Of a stretch of 64,000 bases of DNA, positions 1 to 12,673 are shown in pieces. Within the stretch, counting starts at the first letter, position 1. Each line of letters begins with the position of its first letter. The position numbers were made by a program, and so were the translations under genes. Source of the DNA: Heliocidaris tuberculata (taxonomy: Eukaryota; Echinodermata; Echinoidea; Camarodonta; Echinometridae); NCBI GenBank assembly GCA_025618425.1, contig CM046852.1:4605816-4669815 (forward strand), read 5' to 3'. The notes beneath the pieces were generated by a model, which worked only from the letters and a program-made list of their open reading frames with translations, did no database searches and was not told the origin of the DNA.

Positions 1-2944
1 TTAACTGTTTTCCCCGTTTTCGTCCATGAATTGCGTGACTCTCTCGCTCGAGCTGAGTGGCGTAGCCATGGCTGTTACAGGAGGCCTGGGCGAGCCTGCC
101 CCCGGCCGAATATCGAATGTCGAAAAAAAATGAAGAGAGAGAGAGAGAGAGAGAGAGATGGGAGGGGGTTGGAGGAATTAAAAAAAGAAAAAAAAAAGAA
201 AAAAAAATAAGGAAGATATTAGGACGCCTCCTCCATCCATCCCCGACTGTTTGCCTTGCAAGTTTATTCGTATTTCATTCACCGAATAATACCGTCCCCT
301 CACCCCTACCCCCACTGGAGCTACCCTACGCCCAAGCGGGAAAGGTTGTGAGGTTTTAAGTACCCCCGTTATTGATGTCTTTGATTTACAATCTGTTAGG
401 AAAGCTGATATGTCAATGTCATGATGTTACTTTTAGACTTACCCTGCAGAAGAATAATTATGAAAGTCTCTTCTATACCGCCTCAATTTGCATCTGCCCG
501 CATAATTCTTTCACACCGATTACACGATTGAACTTTTCATTGATACTGTGTCTTGTGATGAAATACAACCCCTTACATCTTACTTAAAGAAATGCACGCA
601 GGTTACACTTCAAAAATGAGAGCAAGGAAAATATTCACTAAAAGAGAAGATTGACTTCTGGGAAAGGTGACATATAATTTGCGAACTTTCTCATTCTGTT
701 TATATGTTAGTTTGGAAGAATACCGTAGCGGAAATGTCCCCTGAAATGGATTGCTCGCCAAATGCCCTTAAATTTCAAATACGACGATAAAAATTCTATC
801 CTACATGTGTGTAAAAGAAAGTTTTTGAGAAAATGAGTATTATTTATTGGGTTTTAACAGCAATTTGATGATTAGTTATACCTTGCAATAGCTTCCTCTC
901 TTGACCGAAAAGTCAAATACTACTGTTTTTCTTGGTTGAAATTTTTAGGGGGAGGGGCAAACTGTCCCTTTGCCCCTTCAACTACGCTACTGCGTACAAG
1001 TCATAAATATCACAATTTAATATCGTTAGTTAAAGCCTTTTACTATTAATTTTGCTATTTGATTTGGAAACATCTGCAAGTATCAATTCAAAGGTAATTG
1101 GATTGGAATCTTTTATGGAACCTTAAGTATTTTCATTTTAACACAGACACAAAAACAAATCAAAGCCATTGGCATGTTGAGATAAATCTAATTAAATTCT
1201 AATACGCCTTATTAGCATCCAAGCTGTAAGACCGTGAAATGGTTTAAAGAAAGAGAAGAGAAACGTGATTCATTATGTCTCTTGGGTTTAGAAGCACACG
1301 AAATGTCATCTGCCATTAAAAGGGATTCATCCCTCCACCTAACGTAAGATTACTTTTTGTGGCAATTCTTGATCTATCAAGATACGTGCATCTGCTGAAA
1401 GGCAGGTTAAGGACATTAAAGTTATTTAGTTGATTTGAATAAAAACGGAAACAAAATAGAGAAAAGTATTATCAAAAGTTCGAACAAAATCCGATAATAA
1501 ATGTGAAAGTTATGAATTTGTGAAGTTGTAATCGTTCAAACACTAATTGGTAACTTTGGTGACGTATAGCTCATCTACCATTTGGTCTGTACATAAAATT
1601 TCATAAATTGTCATTTTCTTAGTTGTTGATGAAGGAATACATTTTGTTCATACAGGTTCTGTGTAGAAACATATGTGCATATCAAGGTTGAATGTATGAT
1701 TACATATCTCATTTAGCATGTTTAGAAAAAAAGTGGAAATTTATGATTGTTTTAGAACAGGGCAAAAGGGAGAGGAACTCGCAAGACTTTACGTCACGTA
1801 GTTTTGTGTTTAATTGATTACATAACTTTTTAAATTCTCATCCGATTTTGCTCAAACTTTCATTGATCTGTTGTCTTTAATATTTTTATCTTTGATTTCT
1901 CTCCTTGTTTTAAAACAACTTGATATCAAGATGGGCTTCCCCTTTAACACAGTTAAGTTCTGGTTCTTAACTCTTTCAGTTAATTTTAATTTTCAATAAT
2001 TCTTATGCATATAGTTGGGTAAAGTAATAATGTCTGGTATCATAAGAAATGGTAATAAATTTCCTACAAGTTTTGTACACAATATTTTGTGAAATAATAG
2101 ATGGTTAATGAAGTGTAGACTTTTGAAAAGTAAGCATTGATCAAATTTTGGTAAAATTTTGAAGAGAGCTAAATCCCTTGGCACAGTAAGAGTTAACAGA
2201 TGAGTGGGTTTGGGAGCTTAGGCTCTTTCATTTTCTTTTGATTCAATCCTCTAATTGAAACGGGACACCATATAATATTTTTTACAAAGAAGCGAGATTT
2301 CAATACCTCCCCAGTGTCCACATGGGGGATTGATTTCACCCACAAGGGCGATTAAGCCCCTCCCTTTTTCACGATTTTTTTTTTCGCACATTTTATTTTC
2401 GTTTGATTATATTGGGATTTGGGACGGCAAAGGAGTGCGAAATTTGTAGAAATAGCCATTGGCAATGCGAGTTGTTGTGCACACATATCAAAATCAGATC
2501 TTTCATTTCTAATCAGCGGTCATTGTAATTGTGTCACGTGGGAAGCACCAGTGTAATCAGCCTTGGAATCAGCGAACATGACGCAACTACTATGCCCCCC
2601 CCCCCCCGAAATCAGCTTTGTATTTTGGTGTACATGTGTCGATGCATTAAATAATTTTCGCTTCGTTTGTGGTACACCTGTTGCGCGACACCCCCCCCCC
2701 CCCCTCCACCCCCTCCCACTCTTCCCCTCCCTCAAAGTGTAAATCGGGATGGGGTCGATAGAAAGACTTGTATTCACCTGGAAAGTGAGACAGGGTGAGG
2801 GACTTAAAAGATTTAAAAGATTTAGTGCAACTTGTAATGAGATCCCTGCAGGAGATACAAAATTAGAACTTGCAGAATTCAATTTGTCATAAGTGTTTTT
2901 TTTAAATGAAAAAAAGGATATAAAAGGAAACTTACAAAATTGTG
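1..2944. other. Intergenic; no gene seen
   Basis: AT-rich DNA with a (GA)n tract at 133-158, a repeat fragment near 935-996 (GGGGAGGGGCAAACTG...CTACGCTACTG) and C-runs at 2597 and 2690. No convincing ORF or RNA gene. Confidence 0.6.
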
Positions 2945-3490
2945 ATATAGAAGGGGCGATGAGAGATAAAGAGAGAGGGGGAGGGAGAAGGAAGAGAAAG
3001 AGAGAGAAAGGAGAGAGAGGGAAAGAGAGAGAAAGAGAAAAGAAAGAGTGAGAGAAGGAGAGAGAGACGGGGAGAAAAGGAGGGAGAGAGAAGAAAGAAA
3101 GAGAGAGAGAGAGAGGGGGGGAAAGAGTGAGAGAAGGAGAGAGAGAGAGATGGGGGAAAAAGAGTGAGAGAAGGAGAGAGAGAGATGGGGGAAAAGAGTG
3201 AGAGAAGGAGAGAGAGACGGGGAGAAAAGGAGGGAGAGAGAAGAAAGAAAGAGAGAGAGATGGGGGGGAAGAGTGAGAGAAGGAGAGAGAGAGAGATGGG
3301 GGAAAAAAAGAAGGGCGATGAGAGATAAAGAGAGAGGGGGAGGGAGAGGGAAGAGAAAGGAGAGAGAGGGAAAGAGAGAGAAAGAGAAGAGAAAGAGTGA
3401 GAGAAGGAGAGAGAGACGGGGAGAAAAGGAGGGAGAGAGAAGAAAGAAAGGGAGAGAGAGAGATGGGGGGAAAAAAGGCGGGGGGGGGGT
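2945..3490. repeat. GA-rich purine tract with 358-bp internal duplication
   Basis: Almost pure purine on the + strand. GGGCGATGAGAGATAAAGAG occurs near 2955 and again near 3313, and a GAGAGACGGGGAGAAAAGG block occurs three times (near 3062, 3214, 3413). Open frames across it are composition artefacts. Confidence 0.85.
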
Positions 3491-4054
3491 AATAAGGAAA
3501 ACAGTAAACAGTACACGTCTGCAAAACAAAAAGTGAGCAGTTCATTTTCATCATTTTCACCTCTCATGCAGGCCTTGGATTTCACACCGTCATGATAATA
3601 ATTGTCATGCCTTAACGCTTCCCTACAGCCTTCACGACTGAATTATAAAATTAGTCCCATTACTGTCATCACCGAGTTTAATTTCTCTGAGACGAATATA
3701 TGAAGAAAACAAAAACAAACAAAAAACAAAAACAAAAACATCAAAGGCAGTCATAATTGGAAGAAGTATAGGCATATAATTGCTTGGGGCTCTGGCACAA
3801 TTTTTGTGGTTAAATTAACATGATTGATAACGTCCTTGCATGATTCTGCGTTGCAATAGACAAATTTGTGTAAAACGTGTAAAATGTCATTTCACACTTA
3901 TTCAGAAATATTTTTTTTTAAAACATTGAAAGAAGAGGATTGTGTTATTGCATCGCAAATAAAAATTATCGTTCTTAGTATTGATTTCCACTTTGTTCGG
4001 TTTCTGCCTTTCATGCCTATCGCAAGTCATGCTTAAAGTAAATGCTTAAGGTTC

Positions 4055-4434
4055 ATCTCACTGAGCGGCGAATGTTTACGAACGTTGCGATTTTTGGATT
4101 CGGCAACTTTTCTGATGAATGTTGGCGAAAATCAGGGTTCGCCTCTGTCATTAGCGACTTGGTCACGTGGAACCATGGTCACGTGGTCGCTGTAGCATTG
4201 GCAGATCAAAAAGAACTTTAGCGAGCAATAGCGACACGTCTTAAAACCGTTTGCAAGTCTTACGACTGTTGTGCAAACGCTTGCAACTGTTTGCGGAAAA
4301 AAATAATTAAACATAAAAAAAGAAATTTTGAATTCGACAATAAAAACTGTTTGTGAACTTCTCTTCAGCCGTTTACGAACCCTGACGAAACCCCAAATTC
4401 GCTACATTTGCAAGCATTCGCCGCTCAGTGAGAT
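4055..4434. mobile_element. 380-bp MITE with 20-bp perfect terminal inverted repeats
   Basis: ATCTCACTGAGCGGCGAATG at 4055-4074 and its exact complement at 4415-4434. The inverted relationship continues less perfectly inward (CAGGGTTCG / CGAACCCTG). No coding capacity; family not recognised. Confidence 0.75.
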
Positions 4435-4647
4435 ACCCCCTATGAAGTGTTGTTTTCCTTAGGTTTTTTCCTCAAGCTCCCTGGAAAGAAAGTGATTTCA
4501 GTCACAACCATCAGGGCTCCTATGATAAATTGATAAATTCCTTCCGTACAAATTGCTGTAATTCTTAAATCTATAAAGCAGCGAAACACTCTTCCTACTA
4601 TTCATTGTGGTTTAACCTGTATAACATGGAATGAAATTAGTCCTCTT

Positions 4648-4794
4648 TTAACTCATAGCCCGCTGTTGTCGACCACTGTCACTTCCGGGTTCTCGCTTCT
4701 GTCGACGATCGTCGACAGAAATCTGGTACAAAAGATATAGCCTTTGAATAATCCAGCAGCCATGGGTTTCATAATGCACAGGGCAAAGAGTTAA
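4648..4794. mobile_element. 147-bp TTAA-flanked MITE with central 24-bp palindrome (copy 1)
   Basis: TTAACTCATAGCCC at the left and GGGCAAAGAGTTAA at the right. A perfect 24-bp palindrome with half TTCTGTCGACGA lies at 4697-4720. The same element occurs in reverse at 38505-38652. Confidence 0.8.
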
Positions 4795-5345
4795 GAATAA
4801 CGGACACTGTCCTCAAAGCTAGGCCAAGTCGTTCTGTGGTAATTTTTGATTTTTGATCTGCGGTAATAATTGATTAACTTTGCCCAGGATTGAAAAAAAA
4901 AAATCACTGTTCCAGCTAATGCTGTAATCATAATTGCAAACCTTTAGCTCAGAGAGGAATTGCCTGAGTTTTATAAGCTGATCGGTCGTTTATATATCAA
5001 GATATTTACGATTGAACATTGATGTCTGGATAGAGTACCACCGAACCCTAAAGAACTCTTACGGTTGGCATACCTCGCTCTATCACAGAATACCGTACGG
5101 GCTGGAAACCCGCTCTGAAATCGCCAAGCGCTGGTGCTTGGTTTTTGTGACTGCAGCGCAGCGAAGAAGCCGAGCGACTTGCGCTAGCGATTGATCGCGA
5201 TTTTCTCTTTTTTAGGATAGTAAACGGGTTCCATTTTCTCTCATACTTTCACATATCCTTAATTATATATGTAGTTAGAGGACTGCACACAATTCACTGG
5301 CATTTGAGCTGATTTTACAATTTTTCACAAAGTTAATCAATCACT

Positions 5346-5932
5346 TTAAAGGAGAATGAAACCCTGTGGGAAAAATCAATTTCAATGAAAAGAGAGGATA
5401 AAGAGAAGCAATTTTAAAAAAGTTCCATCAAATTGGTTATGAAATGAGAAAGTTATGAAAGTTTGAAAAGTCTCAATTTACTTTCTATGGCGATCCTCAA
5501 ATTGGCAATGTCGCTTCAAAGTGACAGTTTAGTAGTACAGCTCTCCTTATGTTTTGTACACAGAATTTCATATTTTCCCCATTATCTCCCAAGGCGCAGC
5601 TTGTCTCCTTCTTAGCTCAAGCTATATCATGGGAAAATGTATTTGACACAACATATGTTCAGTTCACAAAAAGACAAGCAGCATATTTAGAGATAATGGA
5701 TAAAATATGAAATTTTGTGTACAAAACATATTGAGAGTTGTACTACTACACCTGCCATTTTGAAGCAACATTGCCAATTTGAGGATCGCCATAGAAAGTA
5801 AATTGAGACTTTTCAAACTTTCATAACTTTTTCATTTCATAACCGATTTTGATGGAAATTTTTAAAACTGCTTCTCTCTATCCTCTCTTTTCATTAAAAT
5901 GGACATTTCCCCAGGGTTTCATTCTCATTTAA
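5346..5932. mobile_element. 587-bp foldback MITE, TTAA-flanked (copy 1)
   Basis: TTAA at both ends, and long inverted arms beginning AGGAGAATGAAACCCTG. Arm sequences match the copy at 46104-46674 closely along the whole length. Non-autonomous. Confidence 0.8.
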
Positions 5933-6837
5933 GTAAACTGTGTTATGTCGCCTTCTCTCCTCATAGCAGAAATTGCATCGCAACCACAACCATCCGACAT
6001 TGGTCTCGATACGCTGAGGTGCCGACAAATCACAACGACAATTCGGCATAATTTTAAAAAATGCCCTGATGCCTCCTCGAATCAAGACGGTCTAGACCAG
6101 GATACATCAGAAAAAGTTTATCAGAACTTCAAGAAAGAATTCGAACGAACAAGAGCGAATCTGATCATGTAAAGATATGTTCTTCTAGAGGGACGATTTG
6201 CGGGCGTCCTTGTTTAACTTGTCTGCAGCGAACTTGAGAGAGGATGAGGTGTGACTTAAAGGTAACAGATAGTTTTGGGAAGCTCTCAAAACTTTTCGTG
6301 AGATTTCTTTGATTTTACTTAATAAATAGCAGGGTACTAACATAACTAAGATGCTGTGAAGTTTTTTCCTCCTCAAGTGAAATATTCATCGAATGAGAGG
6401 TGAAAAGTAATAAAAATCCCTGGCCCAAAAAGAGGGGATGTAAATTCAAAACAACGGCCACACACATTACGCACATGGGGATTGCTGTGTGTTATAGATA
6501 CGCTACACACAGTGCGAAGCGCTGGGTTTATTGTGCGGGGAACCTTCGGGTGGATATGGTCTTAGCGTGAGGCAGTGAAAAGCCGTTACCAAGCGTTTCT
6601 TACAGATATTTACACTAAAATTTGTTCGAAATCGTGAATGGAATGTTAAATAATCTCGTACATGTGTCTTATGATAAAAGGAGAATAGTATGTGACTATG
6701 TTAGATAAGTTTCTTGCCAGTTTTTTTTTGCTACCAAGACTGTCTGTGAGCTTTAACAATGAACCATAATCGTTGTAGTTCGCGCTCTAAAGAGCTGGTC
6801 ATAATAACAAGGAAAATATCGATAAAAATAAATATAT
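5933..6837. other. Intergenic; one short open frame of doubtful status
   Basis: 5945-6172 (+) holds an open frame with a hydrophilic, E/K/F-containing C-terminus, preceded by CATAG and followed by AATAAA-like words near 6319 and 6407. It might be a terminal exon or a relic. Nothing else is seen. Confidence 0.3.
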
Positions 6838-7120
6838 GTCTTCTTCTTCTTTTTCTTTTTCTTCTTCTTCTTCTTCTTCTCTTCTCCTTCTTCCTCTTCT
6901 TCTTCATCTTCTTCTTCTTCTTTTTCTTCTTCTTCTTCTTCTTCTTCTTCTTCTTCTTTTTTCTTTTTCTTTTTCTTCTTCTTCTTCTTCTTCTTCTTCT
7001 TCTTCTTCTTCTTCTTCTTCTTCTTCTTCTTCTTCTTCTTCTTCTTTCTTCTTCTTCTTCTTCTTCTTCTTCTTCTTCTTCTTCTTCTTCTTCTTCTTCT
7101 TCTTCTTCTTTTTCTTCTAG
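6838..7120. repeat. (TTC)n microsatellite, about 280 bp
   Basis: Near-continuous TTC with a few CTC and TTT interruptions; a homopyrimidine strand able to form triplex DNA. Poly-Ser, poly-Leu and poly-Lys frames here are artefacts. Confidence 0.95.
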
Positions 7121-8237
7121 TAATCTTCAAAGGGCTATGCAGCCTATCACGAAGATGGAAAATGTAGAAAAGAATGTGTTGGATCCGAGAAAATCGGTAC
7201 TGAAGGGTCATTAGCATAAATCGGTAGCATCACCTATTTTCTAAACCGCCCTTATCGTCGTCGTCGTCGTTAACGTGACCAGTCTTTAAATAGAGATGAC
7301 CACAGTGTGACCGGGGCTTTAGTGAAAGCATTTCATTCACGTGTCAGAATGAATGAAAGTTGCTGTCAGGGGTTAATGCAGACAGCACGATACGTTTGAA
7401 ACGTAATCGATACTTCCAAGCACTTCTCGGTAATGCAGAATCATAGCTCAATACACCCCCTTGAGTCAAATCAATATCGGTAGTTTACGATCGTGATGAT
7501 ATCCTTTTCTCTAATGTAGACATGCTTCGGTTGAATGGCTTCCTCTTTCCAAATTAGATACCTTTAGGTGTTTGAGTGGTGCCGAACGAGACCCTTTCTG
7601 CGTTGAGTAAAAATTCATTGCGCATGAAGTGCCATTATTGATCGGAGAAATTGAAGGAAAGTGTTGCAGTCGACGTCCAAAAATCAAAGCCAACAATAAT
7701 CGAATTGCTCTATTGAGACGTGGAGTGCTTTTCAGAGAAGAGCTTTTATACTTGCCAATTATAGACGTTATGTCATGTAAAATAGCAATGTGTTAAAGTC
7801 TGGCTTTAAATGATATACATGCTCAAAATGTAATACACCGTAGTGTTCTTGTCATGTCTTGTAGCATTTTGATTTGATAAAACGGTTTCGATTTCAATGC
7901 TAGATGCTTAAAATAATTTCTGATCAAAGAATTTAAATCATCCTTTTTTGTTTAATAGTTTCCTTTCCATGCCGTCCATGATACAGAAATTATTGAGTTT
8001 ACATGACTAATTTCTATTACCAAACATCTTAAAGCATGTATCGAGAATCCATTCGTACTTAACCATTTTGTAATGCATCATTTTGGAAGACACTATAAGC
8101 AATTCATTTCCACATTGTACGACACATGCTGCGACGACAATCCGCGGCAATGTAGCCGACCTTCTAATTTCTGGTATTTACAGACCTTTGTTATAATGTT
8201 CCACCTGATACTATCTGAATGCAACTATCCCCTCTCC

Positions 8238-8239
<2 letters not shown>

Positions 8240-8290
<51 letters not shown>
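8240..8290. repeat. (CT)n microsatellite
   Basis: About 25 uninterrupted CT units. Confidence 0.95.
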
Positions 8291-8292
<2 letters not shown>

Positions 8293-8526
8293 ATTTCCCT
8301 TTTATTTTATTTTCTTTTGTTGGCCTTTTGCTTTCCACTATGCATTGTTTGCATATGTATACTAATTGTATGATCATTTTTTATTAGTGATGAGGACGTC
8401 AACTCAAGCTTTGCTTATGACGAACCTTTATATGTATGAATATTTTTTAATGTGACCATACATGTAGAAAGATTGTAAATTTATCATGATGTATATGGAA
8501 ATAAATGAACATCAAATAAAATCTAA

Positions 8527-8602
8527 TACTCTGTACCAAACACTCTACCTAACACTAACCCTAGACGAAACCTAACCTAAAACTTAATCTAACCCTGAAT
8601 CT
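8527..8602. repeat. Degenerate CTAACCC-like tract
   Basis: Repeated CTAACC, ACTAACCCTA and CCTAACCTAA without a strict period. Telomere-like only in composition. Confidence 0.4.
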
Positions 8603-8669
8603 CTGACAATCGTCGCCGGAGCAAATATCGGAGCACCAGTTTCCATTCCGTTATTGGAAAATAAATGTC

Positions 8670-8735
8670 TTCCGCTAGTGGCGTAGTGGTGTAGCTATGT
8701 ATGTTTGCTGGAGGGGGGGGGGGGGGGGGGGGGTA
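8670..8735. repeat. Fragment of CAGTGGCGTAG family with G-run
   Basis: TAGTGGCGTAGTGGTGTAGC followed by about 22 G. Resembles the left end of 25291-25588. Confidence 0.45.
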
Positions 8736-9553
8736 AGGACTGGCAAAGGGGAAGGTCATTTGAAAAGAAGTTGATTGCCTTGTTATCGCATTCATTCTTT
8801 CCTGTATTTCGTCTGCTGTGAGGCAGAAGGGCATATCATTTTGTATAGAGTAAAAGCCCTTATGGCAACTCAGCACACAAGTTGTGGAAAGGAAACGTAG
8901 GACAAAAACAAAAATAGACACAACAATAATTTCTCAACCCTATAACGAGAAAGGCGCCTGGGTTTTAATTCGCAGCTAATTTCCTCATAATCTGACAACA
9001 ATCGACTAAGATTGAATGCTAAGTAGGTTGAGTTGACAAGAATACACGTGACTACAATGCATACCCGTGACAAATGATAATTAACTGCACGCGAAAGCAA
9101 AACATTCTCTAACTTGAAATTTCTGTATCAGCAAGACAGTCTCACCATGCAGGGCAATTAGAATAACGGCGATACTAAAAATGATAAGGAGATTTCTATG
9201 GTGTAGTAACTATGCAGATATACCCCTCTGATCATTATAAGCTTACGATATTATTTCGCTGGCTTTAGCCGACACGCCAAGGCACTAAAGCATTTAAGGA
9301 ATTCCCCCCCCCCCCCATCAGATGCCCATTTTTCTTCGCCTCGGTGGAGTGTGCAGAATGTAGGTTAACGTATGGCCCAATGACTCAAGAATCCATACGA
9401 TTTTAGTGACGTTCTATGTATATTTCTTCCAATGTGGAATACGAAAACAACAGGTGAAGTCAACCTCGGCTCACACGAAGCGTCACTTAATGACGTAAGG
9501 ACCGTGTCAGTAACTGGTGTGGTCTTTTGCACGTCATGAAAGAGTGAAATCGT

Positions 9554-9966
9554 TTAACCCTTTCGAGACAATTGACCACATTTTGTGGTTTGGCTCAATA
9601 ACTTTTCATTCAGAGCTATAAAAAATATAGTAGATGCATGAGTAGACAGAGCAAAATTTTTTGCACATACTATGCCCATTTTTGTTGCATGACCATATTG
9701 CATTGTTGCCAGGAATTTTGAAAATGAGAATAAGCTTTAAAATCCTTAAATTGGCAACACATTGAGAGGTTCAAAATCATTGGTTTTCATCAAAATTTGC
9801 ATTTTTTTCAACTTTCGACAAAATTCATAACCATGTATATTGTTTTTAAAGATATTACACCTCATTAGAGCCATGTAGCACTGAAAGAGGAATATTGTTG
9901 TTGCCAATTTGAAGAACAAAATGTGATCATTTTACCCCTTAAATAATTCCTGTCATGAAAGGGTAA
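9554..9966. mobile_element. TTAA-type repeat, ends CCCTTTCGAGAC / GAAAGGG (copy 1)
   Basis: Begins TTAACCCTTTCGAGAC and ends CATGAAAGGGTAA. The interior (ACCACATTTTGTGGTTTG, TTGGCAACA blocks) matches the intron 4 copy in reverse. The CCC next to TTAA resembles piggyBac termini. No ORF. Confidence 0.7.
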
Positions 9967-10105
9967 AAAGGTGATTGCAATATGAACAGTGCAGACAATG
10001 TTTTTTTATAACTGCCGTGGAAGTTAATTGCTTTCATAGGCTCGATTAGCGCAGGTACTGACGCAATCGAAATGACACTTCGAGTGAGACGGGTTTTAAA
10101 AGCCC

Positions 10106-10144
10106 CCTGCAACCCAAATGCAACCCAAATGCAACCCAAATGCA
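10106..10144. repeat. 11-bp tandem repeat, three copies
   Basis: GCAACCCAAAT in three consecutive copies directly abutting the foldback at 10139. Confidence 0.85.
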
Positions 10145-10770
10145 AGTTTTTCCTGTTGATGTGCAGGGATGCATACAACTAATATTCTGTTGTTCAAACA
10201 TCTAGATATGTTTCATAGATTTTTGAATGTTTTTTGAAATATTTTTCCCAACCTCCTAAACTCCACCCTAAAAAAAAAAAAAAATGCTCCAGATCTTATT
10301 CCTGTAATGACATCATCTGTAAATCATCAGTCAGCTACACTAACATTCTACAATAGACAGTGGAGTGCAACGTCCCCCAGCTCAGCAGTGTTCACAATAT
10401 GTATACAATACTGCTGAGCTGGGGGACGTTGCACTCCACTGTCTATTGTAGAATGTTAGTGTAGCTGACTGATGATACTATTCTTTTCCTGGTGATGCTA
10501 CAGCATGTCTGACATAGCAACTCCTATGTAGGCATTGTATGGTCTATTAGAACAGATGGTCATCTCTGGCAAAGCTATATACCACTGTCTCTCCTTAGCT
10601 CACTAAATTTAATGATCGACAGATGATGTAATTGCAGGAATGGAGCTTAGCATGTTTGAGAAAATTATTTTAAGAATATTGTTAAAAATTATGAAACATA
10701 TTTAGATGTTTGAATAACAATATATAAGTTGTATACATCCCTGCACTTCAACATCAACTTTGCAGGATGT
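10139..10770. mobile_element. Long foldback element with 66-bp perfect inner arms
   Basis: Outer arms align imperfectly (GTGCAGGGATGCATACAACT against GTTGTATACATCCCTGCAC). Inner arms 10324-10389 and 10410-10475 are exact complements of 66 bases around a 20-base loop. No coding sequence. Outer limits are approximate. Confidence 0.8.
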
Positions 10771-12673
10771 AAAATGTTAATTTCCCATATTGTATACATA
10801 TTTTCTTTGTATTTAAGAAGTAAATTGTTAATGTCTGACAATGTGTATATATATTTTTTTCTATAATATTATTATATTTTTTATCATGCTATTGAACGCA
10901 GAAATAAAATTAATCAAACAATCAAACAAACTGTGTCAGCGAATGGTGCTATCTACATGTATAATGAGCGTGACATTGTCCACAAGTGAATGGAAAATTA
11001 ACGACGCAAACATTATTTCTAATTACTGGCGTATGGACTAATTTCCTTCAGATTGATTAGAGCAAGCAATAACGCAAGCGAAAAGACTCCCCGTTAACAA
11101 CAGGTATAACCTTACTATTAAAGGTGTCGTTACATTGCAAAAAAAAAAAAAAAAAAAAAAAATCCAATTAATAACCTCTTAACTTGACTACCCATTGGCG
11201 ATATTGCACGAAACCAAAAATAGTTATTTATCAAACCTACTTTATTTCATGGTATACTTCGTTTCTTTCTTTCATGACATGCTTTGACGCGCATTATAAC
11301 GAGGATGACATCGTTCAGAAAATGATTGCAAAATAGACAGAGCACAATTGTGTTCAACTTCTGGATTATGGGTAATTTGCTTTCCATGGCTTGAATAGCG
11401 AAAGTATTATTATCGCAAGCGAATTAGCGTCTCGTGTGCAAAAGGCATTAGGAACAACCAGATTCGGTCATGAATGATTGGTAAAACCTCTAATTCATGA
11501 TTAACGACACACATTGTTGTTTTTAGAAGTAAATGTGTTTGTGTAGGAGGAACATGGATTTCGAGAACATTTCAAAACTCACAACTACCTTTAAAGACAT
11601 CATTCATTCATTCTTGCGAAGGCTTCTTCATCTAACTCCGTTCATCGATGCTCTGTGGCCTCGCTATCATTTACATCCCCCATTTCGACAAAACAATTGA
11701 CTTTGATGCAATCAAATGCGATCTCTCCTGAAGAGGAACATTCATTACAACCTAACAGATCACGTCTTACACAAAGCCCCAATCCCCGCATTACTCACAA
11801 TGTCCCGCATCTCACAATCCCCTGCGTTTGTCTTCAAACCCTAATTTGCTGGTCACGGACAATCAGCTTTTTACGCCGTCTTCATTATCGGTCTTTATAG
11901 GGGTACTCCAAACGGGGATCAGCGAAACGTGAAGGGTAAATGAAAGAGGGGGAATTACTTAGCTCCCTATTTGAAGTAATATGGGACAGAGAGGTTCTCA
12001 TGTGCTCGTATAGAGAGTAAGGCATGTATAAAAGGGCGCTAGTTCTGTGGTTGGTTAGAAACTGTCAGGTCTGCTGTGCATCTTCCATTAAAAGCATTAA
12101 ACCAATGGGGTTTTGAAGCTTTCATTTAAATTAGTGTGATCAAGAGGAGGTGACTTCATGGTCAGGATAATTTAGCAAATCATGATCAGTGAACAAATTT
12201 CTAGAACTTTTGAAGTACATTCATATTTACAGGCCCCAACTACAGAGGAACAATGAGCAGATGTGTTTGAGTTTGCAAAACCACAGTCTCCCTGATCCTA
12301 TTACAAATAGATTGTCGTTTTCTCCCTACTTCTTCACAGCTTAGCATCGATTCAGTAAGATTTGGTTACCATAGAAACCGCAAACTTGAGACTGGCTGCG
12401 CGTGAAGTCCTTTAAATCGAGTGTCCTGTCGTTGGGTATGTTGGTTTTCTTAATCTTTCGCACCCCTACCCAACTCCTCCCGCAAACTCGGTGACCGCAG
12501 ATGGTCCTATTATTACACCCCCTTCAAGCCACAGGTGTGCACTTGAATTCCGAGCCTGAAATGATATTGACTAAACGTCGCTTAAAACTCTCAAAATCGG
12601 TGAGAAATTAAGGCATGGAAAACGTAGTAGGTAGTGTGGTACGATGGAGTGCAAAAGAAAGGACGGTATGAAT
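10771..12673. other. Intergenic; diverged local repeats, A-run, isolated TATA motif
   Basis: An A-run lies at 11140-11162. Segments at 10975-11090 and 11315-11440 resemble each other and 9985-10095 (pattern TAATTNCTTTC...GATTAG.GCAAG...CGCAAGCGAAA). TATAAAAGGGCG at 12026 resembles a core promoter, but no downstream gene is visible. Confidence 0.45.

Larger units (their letters stand above)
7121..9553. other. Intergenic; no gene seen
   Basis: Contains a short GTC repeat near 7255 and the CT tract, telomere-like tract and G-run listed separately. The remainder is unremarkable. Confidence 0.6.

Noticed and set aside
2520..3585. Long Ser/Leu/Pro-rich reverse frames
   Set aside because: Produced by the GA-rich tract; multiple overlapping frames are open at once.
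5945..6172. Possible terminal exon on the + strand
   Set aside because: Composition looks protein-like, but no upstream exon, known domain or transcript evidence can be shown; kept only as a note in the intergenic entry.
6753..7217. Poly-Lys, poly-Leu and poly-Ser frames
   Set aside because: Translation of a TTC microsatellite.
8527..8602. Interstitial telomere
   Set aside because: CTAACC words lack a regular six-base period and strand-consistent array.
12026..12036. Consensus TATAAAAGG as a promoter
   Set aside because: No gene or initiator context follows; isolated TATA words are expected in AT-rich DNA.
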